The position numbers were made by a program, and so were the translations under genes. The notes beneath the pieces were generated by a model that ran no database searches, was not told the origin of the DNA, and saw nothing but the letters and a program-made list of their open reading frames with translations. From assembly GCA_018399715.1 (NCBI GenBank), contig JAGYNR010000013.1, forward strand, positions 1-35,585: a DNA stretch of 35,585 nucleotides. The letters run 5' to 3'. Each line of letters opens with the position of its first letter. Position 1 is the first letter of the stretch. This document shows, in pieces, positions 20,843 to 28,905 of this stretch. This stretch comes from Desulfobacterales bacterium. GTDB taxonomy: Bacteria; Desulfobacterota; Desulfobacteria; Desulfobacterales; SKZT01.

Positions 20843-22102
20843 TCAGAGCTGATCCGGCCCGCCGATCAATCCCAAAACCGCTGAAGCAGCCGCCACAGCA
20901 GGGCTGGCCAGATAGACTTCGCTTTCAGGATGTCCCATTCGTCCCACAAAATTGCGGTTGGTTGTGGCCACCGCCTTTTCACCTTTTGCCAGAACGCCCA
21001 TATGCCCGCCAAGACAAGGGCCGCAGGTAGGAGGGCTGATGACGGCTCCGGCATCCAAAAATATATCGAAAAGTCCTTCTTTTAAAGCAGTCCTGTAAAC
21101 ATATGGCGTAGCGGGAATAACAATCAGTCGGGTGCCTTTTGCAACGGCGTGCCCCTTGATAATTTTGGCGGCAGTCCGCAGATCTTCGATCCTTCCGTTG
21201 GTGCAGGAGCCGATAACTACCTGATCGATAATAATTTGTCCCACCTCGCTGATGCCCCGGGTATTTTCAGGCAAATGAGGAAACGCCACCTGGGGTTCAA
21301 TATCATTAACGTTGAATTCCAGTACCTGAGCATAACCGGCATCCGGATCACTACTGAAAAAAGTATAATCTCTGACAGCTCGTTGTTCGACATAATCACG
21401 GGTAATGGTATCGGGTGAAATAATGCCGTTTTTGGCCCCCGCCTCGATTGCCATATTGGCAATCGTTAGCCTGCCTGCCATGGGTAAGGTTTCAATGATC
21501 GGACCTGTAAATTCCATGGCCATGTACAAGGCGCCGTCAACGCCTATTTTACCGATCGTGTAGAGGATCAAATCTTTTCCTTCCACCCAGGGCCGAAGTG
21601 TGCCGGAAAACACAATTTTAATACTTTCAGGTACTTTTAGCCACACTTCTCCTGTCACCATGGCGGCGGCCAGATCAGTGCTGCCGACACCAGTGGCAAA
21701 TGCTCCCAATCCGCCGTAAGTACACGTGTGACTATCCGCACCGATAACCAGGTCTCCTGGAAGCACCAGCCCTTTTTCTGGAAGTAATGCGTGTTCCACT
21801 CCCATTTCCCCGGCATCGAAAAAATAAGTCAATCCCTGTTCCTTTGCAAAGTCCCGAAGAATTTTTGCCTGCATGGCCGACTTGATATCTTTATTGGGAA
21901 CAAAATGGTCCGGTACCAGAATCACCCGGTCTTTGTCAAAGACAGTAAGGGCACCGCTTTTTTTAAACTCCTCAATGGCAATGGGAGCGGTGATATCATT
22001 TCCTAAAGCAATATCTACACGTGCGTTAATCAGGTCTCCTGGTTTTACCTGGTCTGTTCCGGCATGAACCGCCAGTATCTTTTCTGTCAGGGTCATCCCC
22101 AT
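20843..22102 (-). CDS. leuC: 3-isopropylmalate dehydratase large subunit (aconitase family)
   Basis: [65 protein letters not shown]. Confidence 0.93.
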   Translation of the reverse strand: MGMTLTEKILAVHAGTDQVKPGDLINARVDIALGNDITAPIAIEEFKKSGALTVFDKDRVILVPDHFVPNKDIKSAMQAKILRDFAKEQGLTYFFDAGEMGVEHALLPEKGLVLPGDLVIGADSHTCTYGGLGAFATGVGSTDLAAAMVTGEVWLKVPESIKIVFSGTLRPWVEGKDLILYTIGKIGVDGALYMAMEFTGPIIETLPMAGRLTIANMAIEAGAKNGIISPDTITRDYVEQRAVRDYTFFSSDPDAGYAQVLEFNVNDIEPQVAFPHLPENTRGISEVGQIIIDQVVIGSCTNGRIEDLRTAAKIIKGHAVAKGTRLIVIPATPYVYRTALKEGLFDIFLDAGAVISPPTCGPCLGGHMGVLAKGEKAVATTNRNFVGRMGHPESEVYLASPAVAAASAVLGLIGGPDQL

Positions 22103-22221
22103 GGTAGTGCTCCTATTCTTTTTAAACATTTAAACAGCTTCTTTATTATGTTTCATAATGAGGGTATATGAAACCTCAACTGAGTGTTAAAAACAGGTTT
22201 GGAAATTAATTTGGACAATCA

Positions 22222-24018
22222 TTATTTTTTTTCGGCTTTCAGTACGGAAAGAAACGCCGACTGGGGGATCGTGACATTTCCCACCATTTTCATCCGTTTT
22301 TTACCTTTTTTTTGTTTCTCCAGCAGCTTTCGCTTCCGCGTAATGTCTCCGCCGTAACATTTGGCGGTTACATCCTTACGGAAGGCAGAAATCGTTGTTC
22401 TGGCAATAATTTTTGCACCGATGGTTCCCTGGATCGCTATTTTAAACATATGACGGGGGATTTCCTCCTTGAGCTTTTCACATGCCATTCTGGCCCGCTC
22501 TACGGCACGTTCCTTGTGGACTATCTGGCTTAAAGCATCCACCCGTTCACCGTTGACCAGAATATCTAGTTTTACCAGGTCGGTTTCCCGATAATCGAGC
22601 ATTTCATAATCAAATGACCCGTATCCCTGGGTGACAGACTTGAGTTTGTCATAGAAATCAAAAACAACTTCTGACAAAGGAAGCTCGAAAATCATTTCCA
22701 ATCGGTTGCTGGTCAAATATTGATAATTTTTACTGATCCCGCGTCGTTCCAGGCATAGTTTCATAACCGGCCCCATATAGCTATCCGGTACAATAATCGA
22801 TGCCCGGATAAATGGCTCCCTGGCTTTTAATATTTTGGATGGATCCGGATAAAGTGCCGGATTGTCGATAGTAATGACATCTCCATCGTCCATGAATAAT
22901 TCATAACAGACCGAAGGTGCCGTCAGTATCAACGAAAGATCATATTCCCGCTCCAGTCTCTCCTGAACTACTTCTAAGTGAAGCAATCCCAGAAAACCAC
23001 ACCTGAATCCAAACCCCAGCGCAACTGATGAATCTTTTTCATAAATCAGTGAAGCATCATTGAGTTTTAGTTTTTCGATAGCTGTTGCCAGTTCTTCGTA
23101 TTCATCGGAAGCAACCGGATAAATGGATGAAAAAACAACCGGTTTGGCTTCTTTAAATCCCGGCATGGGGGCATCACAAGGTGCAAAATGGTGAGTGATG
23201 GTATCCCCGCAACGAATATCACTGACCGTTTTAATTCCGGCAAACATGTAACCGACTTCTCCGGCCGAAAGCGATTTTTGAGGCTTTCGGATGATTTGAA
23301 GGATTCCCACTTCTTCAACCTTATAAACCGCCTGATTGGACATAAATCGGATGGTATCACCAGCCTTGATGGTTCCATCAAAAACCCGGAAATAAACAAT
23401 GGTGCCCCGGAAAGGATCGTATTGGGAATCAAAGATCAAAGCAGTGAGTCGGGCATCAGGATCGCCTTTGGGCGGTGGAATTTTGTCAATGATAGCACCC
23501 AGAACCTCCTCAATACCGATACCCTCCTTGGCTGATGTCAGGATTGCTGTTTCAGGGTCAAGCGCCAGATCTTCTTCAATTTGATATTTGACACGCTCGA
23601 TATCTGCAGATGGTAAATCGATTTTGTTGATGACCGGAATGATTTCCAGTTGATGCTCCATCGCCAAAAACAGGTTCGCCAGCGTTTGGGCCTCTACACC
23701 CTGGCTGGCGTCGACCAGCAGCAACGTTCCCTCAACCGAGGCAAGTGCTCTGGAAACCTCATAGGTAAAATCAACATGGCCGGGCGTATCGATCAGGTTC
23801 AGATAATATACCTTCCCGTTTTTTGCGGTATGGGGAAGGCAAATCGTTTGGCTTTTAATGGTAATCCCGCGTTCCCGCTCGATTTCCATTGTATCCAGTA
23901 GCTGATCCTTGAAATCCCGTTCCGATACAATATCAGTTGTCTGAATTAACCGGTCGGACAATGTGGATTTGCCATGATCAATGTGGGCAATGATACTAAA
24001 ATTTCTAACTTGTTTCAT
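22222..24018 (-). CDS. lepA: elongation factor 4
   Basis: [39 protein letters not shown], LepA C-terminal domain [26 protein letters not shown]. Confidence 0.98.
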   Translation of the reverse strand: MKQVRNFSIIAHIDHGKSTLSDRLIQTTDIVSERDFKDQLLDTMEIERERGITIKSQTICLPHTAKNGKVYYLNLIDTPGHVDFTYEVSRALASVEGTLLLVDASQGVEAQTLANLFLAMEHQLEIIPVINKIDLPSADIERVKYQIEEDLALDPETAILTSAKEGIGIEEVLGAIIDKIPPPKGDPDARLTALIFDSQYDPFRGTIVYFRVFDGTIKAGDTIRFMSNQAVYKVEEVGILQIIRKPQKSLSAGEVGYMFAGIKTVSDIRCGDTITHHFAPCDAPMPGFKEAKPVVFSSIYPVASDEYEELATAIEKLKLNDASLIYEKDSSVALGFGFRCGFLGLLHLEVVQERLEREYDLSLILTAPSVCYELFMDDGDVITIDNPALYPDPSKILKAREPFIRASIIVPDSYMGPVMKLCLERRGISKNYQYLTSNRLEMIFELPLSEVVFDFYDKLKSVTQGYGSFDYEMLDYRETDLVKLDILVNGERVDALSQIVHKERAVERARMACEKLKEEIPRHMFKIAIQGTIGAKIIARTTISAFRKDVTAKCYGGDITRKRKLLEKQKKGKKRMKMVGNVTIPQSAFLSVLKAEKK

Positions 24019-24045
24019 AAAATTTTAAAGTAATAAATAAACGCC

Positions 24046-24091
24046 TTGAAAAAACAGGATGATCCCCGAAAAAAAGTCTTCGGGGATCATC
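24046..24091 (-). terminator. intrinsic-terminator-like hairpin in the upstream region of lepA
   Basis: Perfect 13-bp stem (GATGATCCCCGAA ... TTCGGGGATCATC, 24058-24091); the minus strand then reads CTGTTTTTTC. Confidence 0.6.
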
Positions 24092-24131
24092 GATAAAAAT
24101 ATCTTATACCGGAAAAATATTTATATATAGT

Positions 24132-24160
24132 GAAAGCTCTGTTGACACAACTGAGCTTTC
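24132..24160. other. second hairpin in the lepA upstream region
   Basis: GAAAGCTC-T-GTTG-ACA-CAAC-T-GAGCTTTC: 8+4 bp with one central mismatch. Confidence 0.5.
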
Positions 24161-24329
24161 CGGCTAAAATTATGATTAATCTCTCAAAGTTAGCAAAAAA
24201 ATAAATATTATTTATCAGATAGCTGCAAAAACTATCAATCTTGCTGCATTATATTTTATATCTGTAAAACAATTTATATTAAACAAAAAAAGTAGATTAG
24301 ACAATCAAAAAAACCGGGCAATTAAAAAA

Positions 24330-25244
24330 ATGAATATTCGTATTTTGGTAGTCGATGATGACGAAGCTATAAAAGATGCCATGTGCAAATACTTAAAAAT
24401 TGTCGGCTATGAAAGTTATGGTGCCTCCAGCGCAGAGGAAACGTTGCAATTGTTGGAAAATACCCAAATTAATGTGGTCATCACAGATATTTTGATGTCC
24501 GGTATGAACGGGCTGGAATTAACTGATATCATCAAGAAAGATTATGTCGATATCGATGTCATTGTCATGACAGGATATAGTGGGGACTTCTCTTATGAGG
24601 AAGCTATCAGCAAGGGTGCCAGTGATTTTGTTTTCAAACCGATTCGGTTTGAGGAACTTCATCTTCGTCTCAAACGAGTTTTAAAAGAGCGTCAGTTGAA
24701 AAAAGAACGCGATGAGATGCTGGATAAACTTCAAAAGCTGGCTATTACAGATGGTCTTACACAGCTGTTTAATTCCAGACATTTTTATAATCGTCTCGAG
24801 CTGGAAGTTGCCAGGAGTAACCGTTATGACCATCCGCTGTCACTGTTACTAATGGATATTGATTTTTTTAAGGAATATAATGATCATTATGGTCACCTGG
24901 AGGGTGACAAGGTTCTGATGCAAATTGGTAAAATTATTAAGTCTTGCTTACGCAAGATGGATTCTGCTTATCGGTACGGCGGGGAAGAATTTACCATTAT
25001 TCTTCCGGAAACGTGGGCTGAAGATGCTCAGGTAGTCGCACAACGAATTCGCCAGTCGATTGAAAGCTACGCTTTTATACCGGAGAGTGCTGATGCTGTA
25101 TCCATTACAGTTAGTGTCGGCGTTACTCAATATTGTCCGAAAGAGGAAATATCAAGCTTTGTTCAGCGCTCTGATAAGGCTATGTTTATCTCGAAAAGAA
25201 GGGGAAGAAACAGTATTTCACTTTTGTTGGCTGATCCTGTCTGA
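24330..25244 (+). CDS. response regulator with GGDEF diguanylate cyclase domain
   Basis: REC domain (ILVVDDDEAIKDAM, VITDILMSGMNGLEL, KPIRFEEL); GGEEF active site with RxxD I-site five residues upstream (RKMDSAYRYGGEEF). Confidence 0.94.
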   Translation: MNIRILVVDDDEAIKDAMCKYLKIVGYESYGASSAEETLQLLENTQINVVITDILMSGMNGLELTDIIKKDYVDIDVIVMTGYSGDFSYEEAISKGASDFVFKPIRFEELHLRLKRVLKERQLKKERDEMLDKLQKLAITDGLTQLFNSRHFYNRLELEVARSNRYDHPLSLLLMDIDFFKEYNDHYGHLEGDKVLMQIGKIIKSCLRKMDSAYRYGGEEFTIILPETWAEDAQVVAQRIRQSIESYAFIPESADAVSITVSVGVTQYCPKEEISSFVQRSDKAMFISKRRGRNSISLLLADPV

Positions 25245-25245
25245 T

Positions 25246-25391
25246 ACTCGATGTTCAATTTTTTGTTAATTTGCCCAACTCCGGCGTTGGAAAAAAATTT
25301 TGATCCTCGGAATACTCAGTGTATGCTTGTGGTCAAAATTTTTCTTAAGCCTTGAATTTGAACAAATTTCCTGAAAACTTGAATATCGAGT
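25246..25391. repeat. 146-bp MITE-like element, copy 1
   Basis: Ends are inverted (ACTCGATGTTCAA ... TTGAATATCGAGT); flanked by direct GAT/GAT; same length as copy 2 with 6 mismatches counted by eye. Confidence 0.8.
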
Positions 25392-25419
25392 GATACGTAA
25401 CAATTTGACAGGTATGAAA

Positions 25420-26808
25420 TCAGGCAACCTCGATTTTTCTTTTGGAATTAATCCCAAACCGTTTCATTCGGTTCCAGACGGTGACTCTGGAAACTCCAAG
25501 AATATCCGCTGCCTTGGTTTGATTTCCACCTACTTTTTCAAGTGCTTCCAGAAGCTCTTGCTTTTCGGTTTCCTTCAGGTTAAATGAATCTTGTTTTTTT
25601 GAAGTCCCTGACGATTTTTTTCTCCGATAGATAGTCGCCGGGAAATGGTGGGGTAAAATCATGGCGTCATGACAGGAAACAAAAGCATATTCGAAAGCGC
25701 TTTTCAATTCTCTGACATTACCGGGCCAATTGTAGCTTACCAGCAATTCCATGGCCTCATTACTGATGCCTTTGATGGCTTTGTCTTTTTTTAATACCAT
25801 TTTTCGAAAGAAAGACTCTGCCAGAAGAGGGATGTCAGCGATTCTTTCCCTAAGCGGCGGTAAAATAATAGGAATGACGTTAATTCGATAATAAAAATCT
25901 TTGCGAAATTTACCATGATTTAACAGTTTTAACAAATTCCGGTTGGTTGCAGAGATAATCCGGACATCGATGGTAATCGGGGTGCTGGTCCCCACACGCT
26001 CAATTGTTTTTTCTTCAATGACGCGTAGCATTTTTATTTGGGTCGACATGGGCAGATCACCAATTTCGTCCAGAAAAATATCTCCCCCGTTCGCTTTTTC
26101 AAATCTTCCAATTCTGTCTTTGTAGGCACCAGTAAAAGCGCCGCGAACATGACCGAATAGTTCACTTTCCAGCAAGGATTCAGTAAGGCTTGCACAATTG
26201 ACCTTTACAAAAGGCTTCTCTTTACGCTCCCCGATATTGTGAATTGCCTTACTGACCAGTTCTTTTCCTGTTCCGCTTTCACCGTAAATAATAACCGATG
26301 CATCGGAATGGGCCGCGTTTTCAATCAGATCAAAAACACGTTGCATGGAAGAGGAGGTACCGATGATACCATGAAACCCATCTTCTGATCGAAGCTCCCG
26401 CCGATAGGCTTCGAGCTGACTATCCCTTTCTGTAATCTCACTTAAATCTGTAATTGTACCAACCGCACCAATCAGGTTTCCTTCGTCATCCTGCAGGATA
26501 GCAGCATTTTTTAATGCATTAATACAAGTGCCGTCTTTTCGCAAGATCTTACATTTTCGTTTGGCCATGAACCCTTTTTTAAAAAGATAACACCAATAAT
26601 CTCCACCACATTCAAGGGCTTCCTTGCAGGCATCACAATCGATCACTGTACATGGTTTACCGATCAGTTCTTCTCTGCTGAAACCCGTAATCTGTTCAAA
26701 CGCTTTGTTTACCGACACGATGGCACCACTTGTATTGACAATCATGATACCGTCACTGATGGTATTGACAACCGTTTTCCAATATCTGTCCAATTCATGC
26801 CCCAACAT
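25420..26808 (-). CDS. sigma54-dependent enhancer-binding regulator (PAS + AAA+ + Fis-type HTH)
   Basis: GESGTGKELVSKAIH, ELFGHVRGAFTGAYKDRIGRFEKANGGDIFLDEI, C-terminal NQTKAADILGVSRVTVWNRMKRFGI; start set at MLGHELDRYWK after AGGAG. Confidence 0.95.
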   Translation of the reverse strand: MLGHELDRYWKTVVNTISDGIMIVNTSGAIVSVNKAFEQITGFSREELIGKPCTVIDCDACKEALECGGDYWCYLFKKGFMAKRKCKILRKDGTCINALKNAAILQDDEGNLIGAVGTITDLSEITERDSQLEAYRRELRSEDGFHGIIGTSSSMQRVFDLIENAAHSDASVIIYGESGTGKELVSKAIHNIGERKEKPFVKVNCASLTESLLESELFGHVRGAFTGAYKDRIGRFEKANGGDIFLDEIGDLPMSTQIKMLRVIEEKTIERVGTSTPITIDVRIISATNRNLLKLLNHGKFRKDFYYRINVIPIILPPLRERIADIPLLAESFFRKMVLKKDKAIKGISNEAMELLVSYNWPGNVRELKSAFEYAFVSCHDAMILPHHFPATIYRRKKSSGTSKKQDSFNLKETEKQELLEALEKVGGNQTKAADILGVSRVTVWNRMKRFGINSKRKIEVA

Positions 26809-26836
26809 TAAACTTCTCCTGTTAATGCCTATCATG

Positions 26837-26867
26837 TGTTAAAGTAAATTCCATTAACATTTTAACA
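26837..26867. promoter_or_regulatory. candidate enhancer-binding (UAS) sites: TGTTAAA/TTTAACA inverted repeat
   Basis: TGTTAAA (26837-26843), TTAACA (26854-26859) and TTTAACA (26861-26867), about 100 nt upstream of the -24/-12 element. Confidence 0.4.
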
Positions 26868-26966
26868 TTTTCTTGGCAACCCATAGATGGCTTATGTCTT
26901 CCCTGAAAATTTTAACTGCCTGTTTTTAAAAAAATAAAAAGTAAATGAACCTATCGTGGGGTTTTG

Positions 26967-26983
26967 TTGGTTTGATTTTTGCA
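26967..26983 (+). promoter_or_regulatory. sigma54 (-24/-12) promoter
   Basis: TTGGTTTGATTTTTGCA: GG and GC dinucleotides separated by exactly 10 bp, fitting TTGGCACG-N4-TTGCA. Confidence 0.65.
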
Positions 26984-27014
26984 AAGTGCTTATGCCCGAT
27001 TGAGGAGAAATGGC

Positions 27015-27260
27015 TTGAAAAAAAATAAGGCAGACTATATACTCGATTTTCGTGGAAGTTTATCTTCAATATCTTTGCTGAAAATGAGCCGGATTTTCAA
27101 ACAGATGAAATCAAGGCAAGTGATGGAGATTTTAGGGTCGGATCCGGATCTTCAAAAGGATCTTTTTAAAGTTTTGCCGGAGTCATCTTACGATCTGGTT
27201 TTCATGAATATTGTGGATGAAGAAGATTATTATCGGGTACAAATCAGAAAACGGCAGTGA
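27015..27260 (+). CDS. TusA-like small protein lacking the catalytic CPxP motif
   Basis: DYILDFRGSLSSISLLKMSRIFKQMKSRQVMEILGSDPDLQKDLFKVLP has the TusA/SirA fold pattern; TTG start after GAGGAG (27002-27007). The track start at 26979 lies in the promoter. Confidence 0.7.
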   Translation: MKKNKADYILDFRGSLSSISLLKMSRIFKQMKSRQVMEILGSDPDLQKDLFKVLPESSYDLVFMNIVDEEDYYRVQIRKRQ

Positions 27261-27304
27261 CGTTTTCATGGTCGGGAACCTTTGAAATGGAAAGATTTTC
27301 TCTT

Positions 27305-27450
27305 ACTCGATGTTCAATTTTTTGTTAATTTGCCCAACTCCGGCGTTGGGAAAAAATTTTGATCCTCGAAATACTTAGTGTATGCTTGTGGTCAAAATTT
27401 TTTTTAAGCCTTGGATTTGAACTAATTTCCTGAAAACTTGAATATCGAGT
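27305..27450. repeat. 146-bp MITE-like element, copy 2
   Basis: Same orientation and length as copy 1, about 96% identical; flanked by direct CTT/CTT. Confidence 0.8.
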
Positions 27451-27483
27451 CTTACGTAGTCAGAAATTAAAAAGGATGGAATG

Positions 27484-28806
27484 ATGTCAGAAGACGCAAT
27501 TAAAATTGAAGGTAAGAAAAAAAAGAGTTTGTTTATCGACAAGGTCCGCGAGATTCTACCGGATGGCGGAAACCTGAACATGTGCATTACTTGCGGTGCC
27601 TGTGCGTCAGGGTGTCCGGCGACCGGTCTGGAAAATATGGATCCTCGAAAATTTCTCAGAATGGCGGCTCTGGGGTTGGATGAAGAGATCACGAGTACGC
27701 CGTGGGTTTGGATGTGCACTGGTTGCCAGCGATGTATTTACGTCTGTCCCATGAAAATCAATATCCCGGAGCTGGTATATTATGCTCGGCAATCCTGGCC
27801 CAGAGAAGAAAGACCGAAAGGTATTCTGGGGTCTTGTGACATGGCGTTAAGAAATGATAGTTGCAGTGCAATGGGGGCATCTCCGGATGATTTTCAGTTT
27901 GTGGTCGAAGATGTCCTGGAGGAATACAGGGAGGCCCAGCCGGAATTTAAAGACATGGAAGCTCCCATTGATAAGGCCGGTGCTGAATTTTTTCTGAATC
28001 AAAATTCAAGGGAGCCGGTTACAGAACCCGATGAGATGGTTCCGTTATGGAAGATTCTTCACACGGTGGGGGTCGACTGGACCTATGGAAGCAAGGGATG
28101 GGGCGGCGAAAATTACTGTATGTTTTTAGCTGACGACGAAGCCTGGGAGCATGTGACCCGGACAGCACTCAATAAAGCCGATGAACTGGGATGTAAAATT
28201 TTTCTCAATACGGAGTGAGGGCACGTGACCTTCTCAGTCCTGGCAGGACTGAAAAAATTCAATATCGACCATAAATGTGAGGTCAAAAGCATCTATGAAT
28301 ATTATGCAAAATGGATCCGGGAAGGAAAACTTAAAGTTAATTCCGACTGGAACAAGGATTTGAAATTAAAGTTTACCGTTCAGGACCCTTGTCAGATCAT
28401 TCGTAAAAGCTACGGCGATCCGATTGCAGAAGATCTTCGCTTTGTGGTCAAATCAATCGTTGGAGAAGAAAATTTTATCGATATGACGCCCAACCGATCG
28501 AATAATTTTTGTTGCGGCGGTGGCGGCGGATTTCTTCAATCCGGATATGTGGATGCCCGTCGGGCCTATGGCAAAATAAAAGCAGATCAAATCCTTGCAA
28601 CCGGAGCCGATTACTGCATTGCGGCTTGCCACAACTGCCATGCCCAAATACATGATTTGGCTGAAGTAAATGACCATGCATGGCAAACTGTCCATTTGTG
28701 GACCATGATTTGCCTGTCGCTTGGAATTTTGGGCCCGAATGAACGGGAATATCTTGGAGATGATTTAAAAGAGGTAAATGTGTTTCATCCCGAAACGGCG
28801 CTATAA
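27484..28806 (+). CDS. HdrC-HdrB-like fused heterodisulfide reductase subunit with in-frame TGA (candidate Sec245), 440 aa
   Basis: N-terminal HdrC-type CxxCxxC..CP / CTGCQRCIYVCP; C-terminal CCG domain matches C-X39-CCG-X36-CXXC; TGA at 28216-28218 is the only interruption and both halves share one frame. Confidence 0.85.
28234..28252 (+). promoter_or_regulatory. candidate bacterial SECIS hairpin in the HdrC-HdrB-like gene
   Basis: TCAGTCCT-GGC-AGGACTGA, perfect 8-bp stem; loop starts 24 nt after the TGA. Confidence 0.65.
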
Positions 28807-28905
28807 ACCGAAACCGGTTTGGCGCCGACTCGAACTGTGACAAGAGATTGTCATTGTCCGTTCAAGATTGAAATAAATGTAATATTAATCCTAAACCGAT
28901 GAAAG

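Noticed and set aside
26979-27014. TTG start of the 93-aa ORF at 26979
   Set aside because: This TTG is the -12 TTGCA of the sigma54 promoter; the TTG at 27015 has a proper GAGGAG ribosome-binding site.
28225-28806. Independent HdrB-like gene starting at GTG 28225
   Set aside because: Same frame as the upstream ORF, separated only by a TGA plus two codons, and starting there would lose the conserved NTE-x-GH segment. Treated as one recoded CDS, though the split-gene alternative is kept as a rival.
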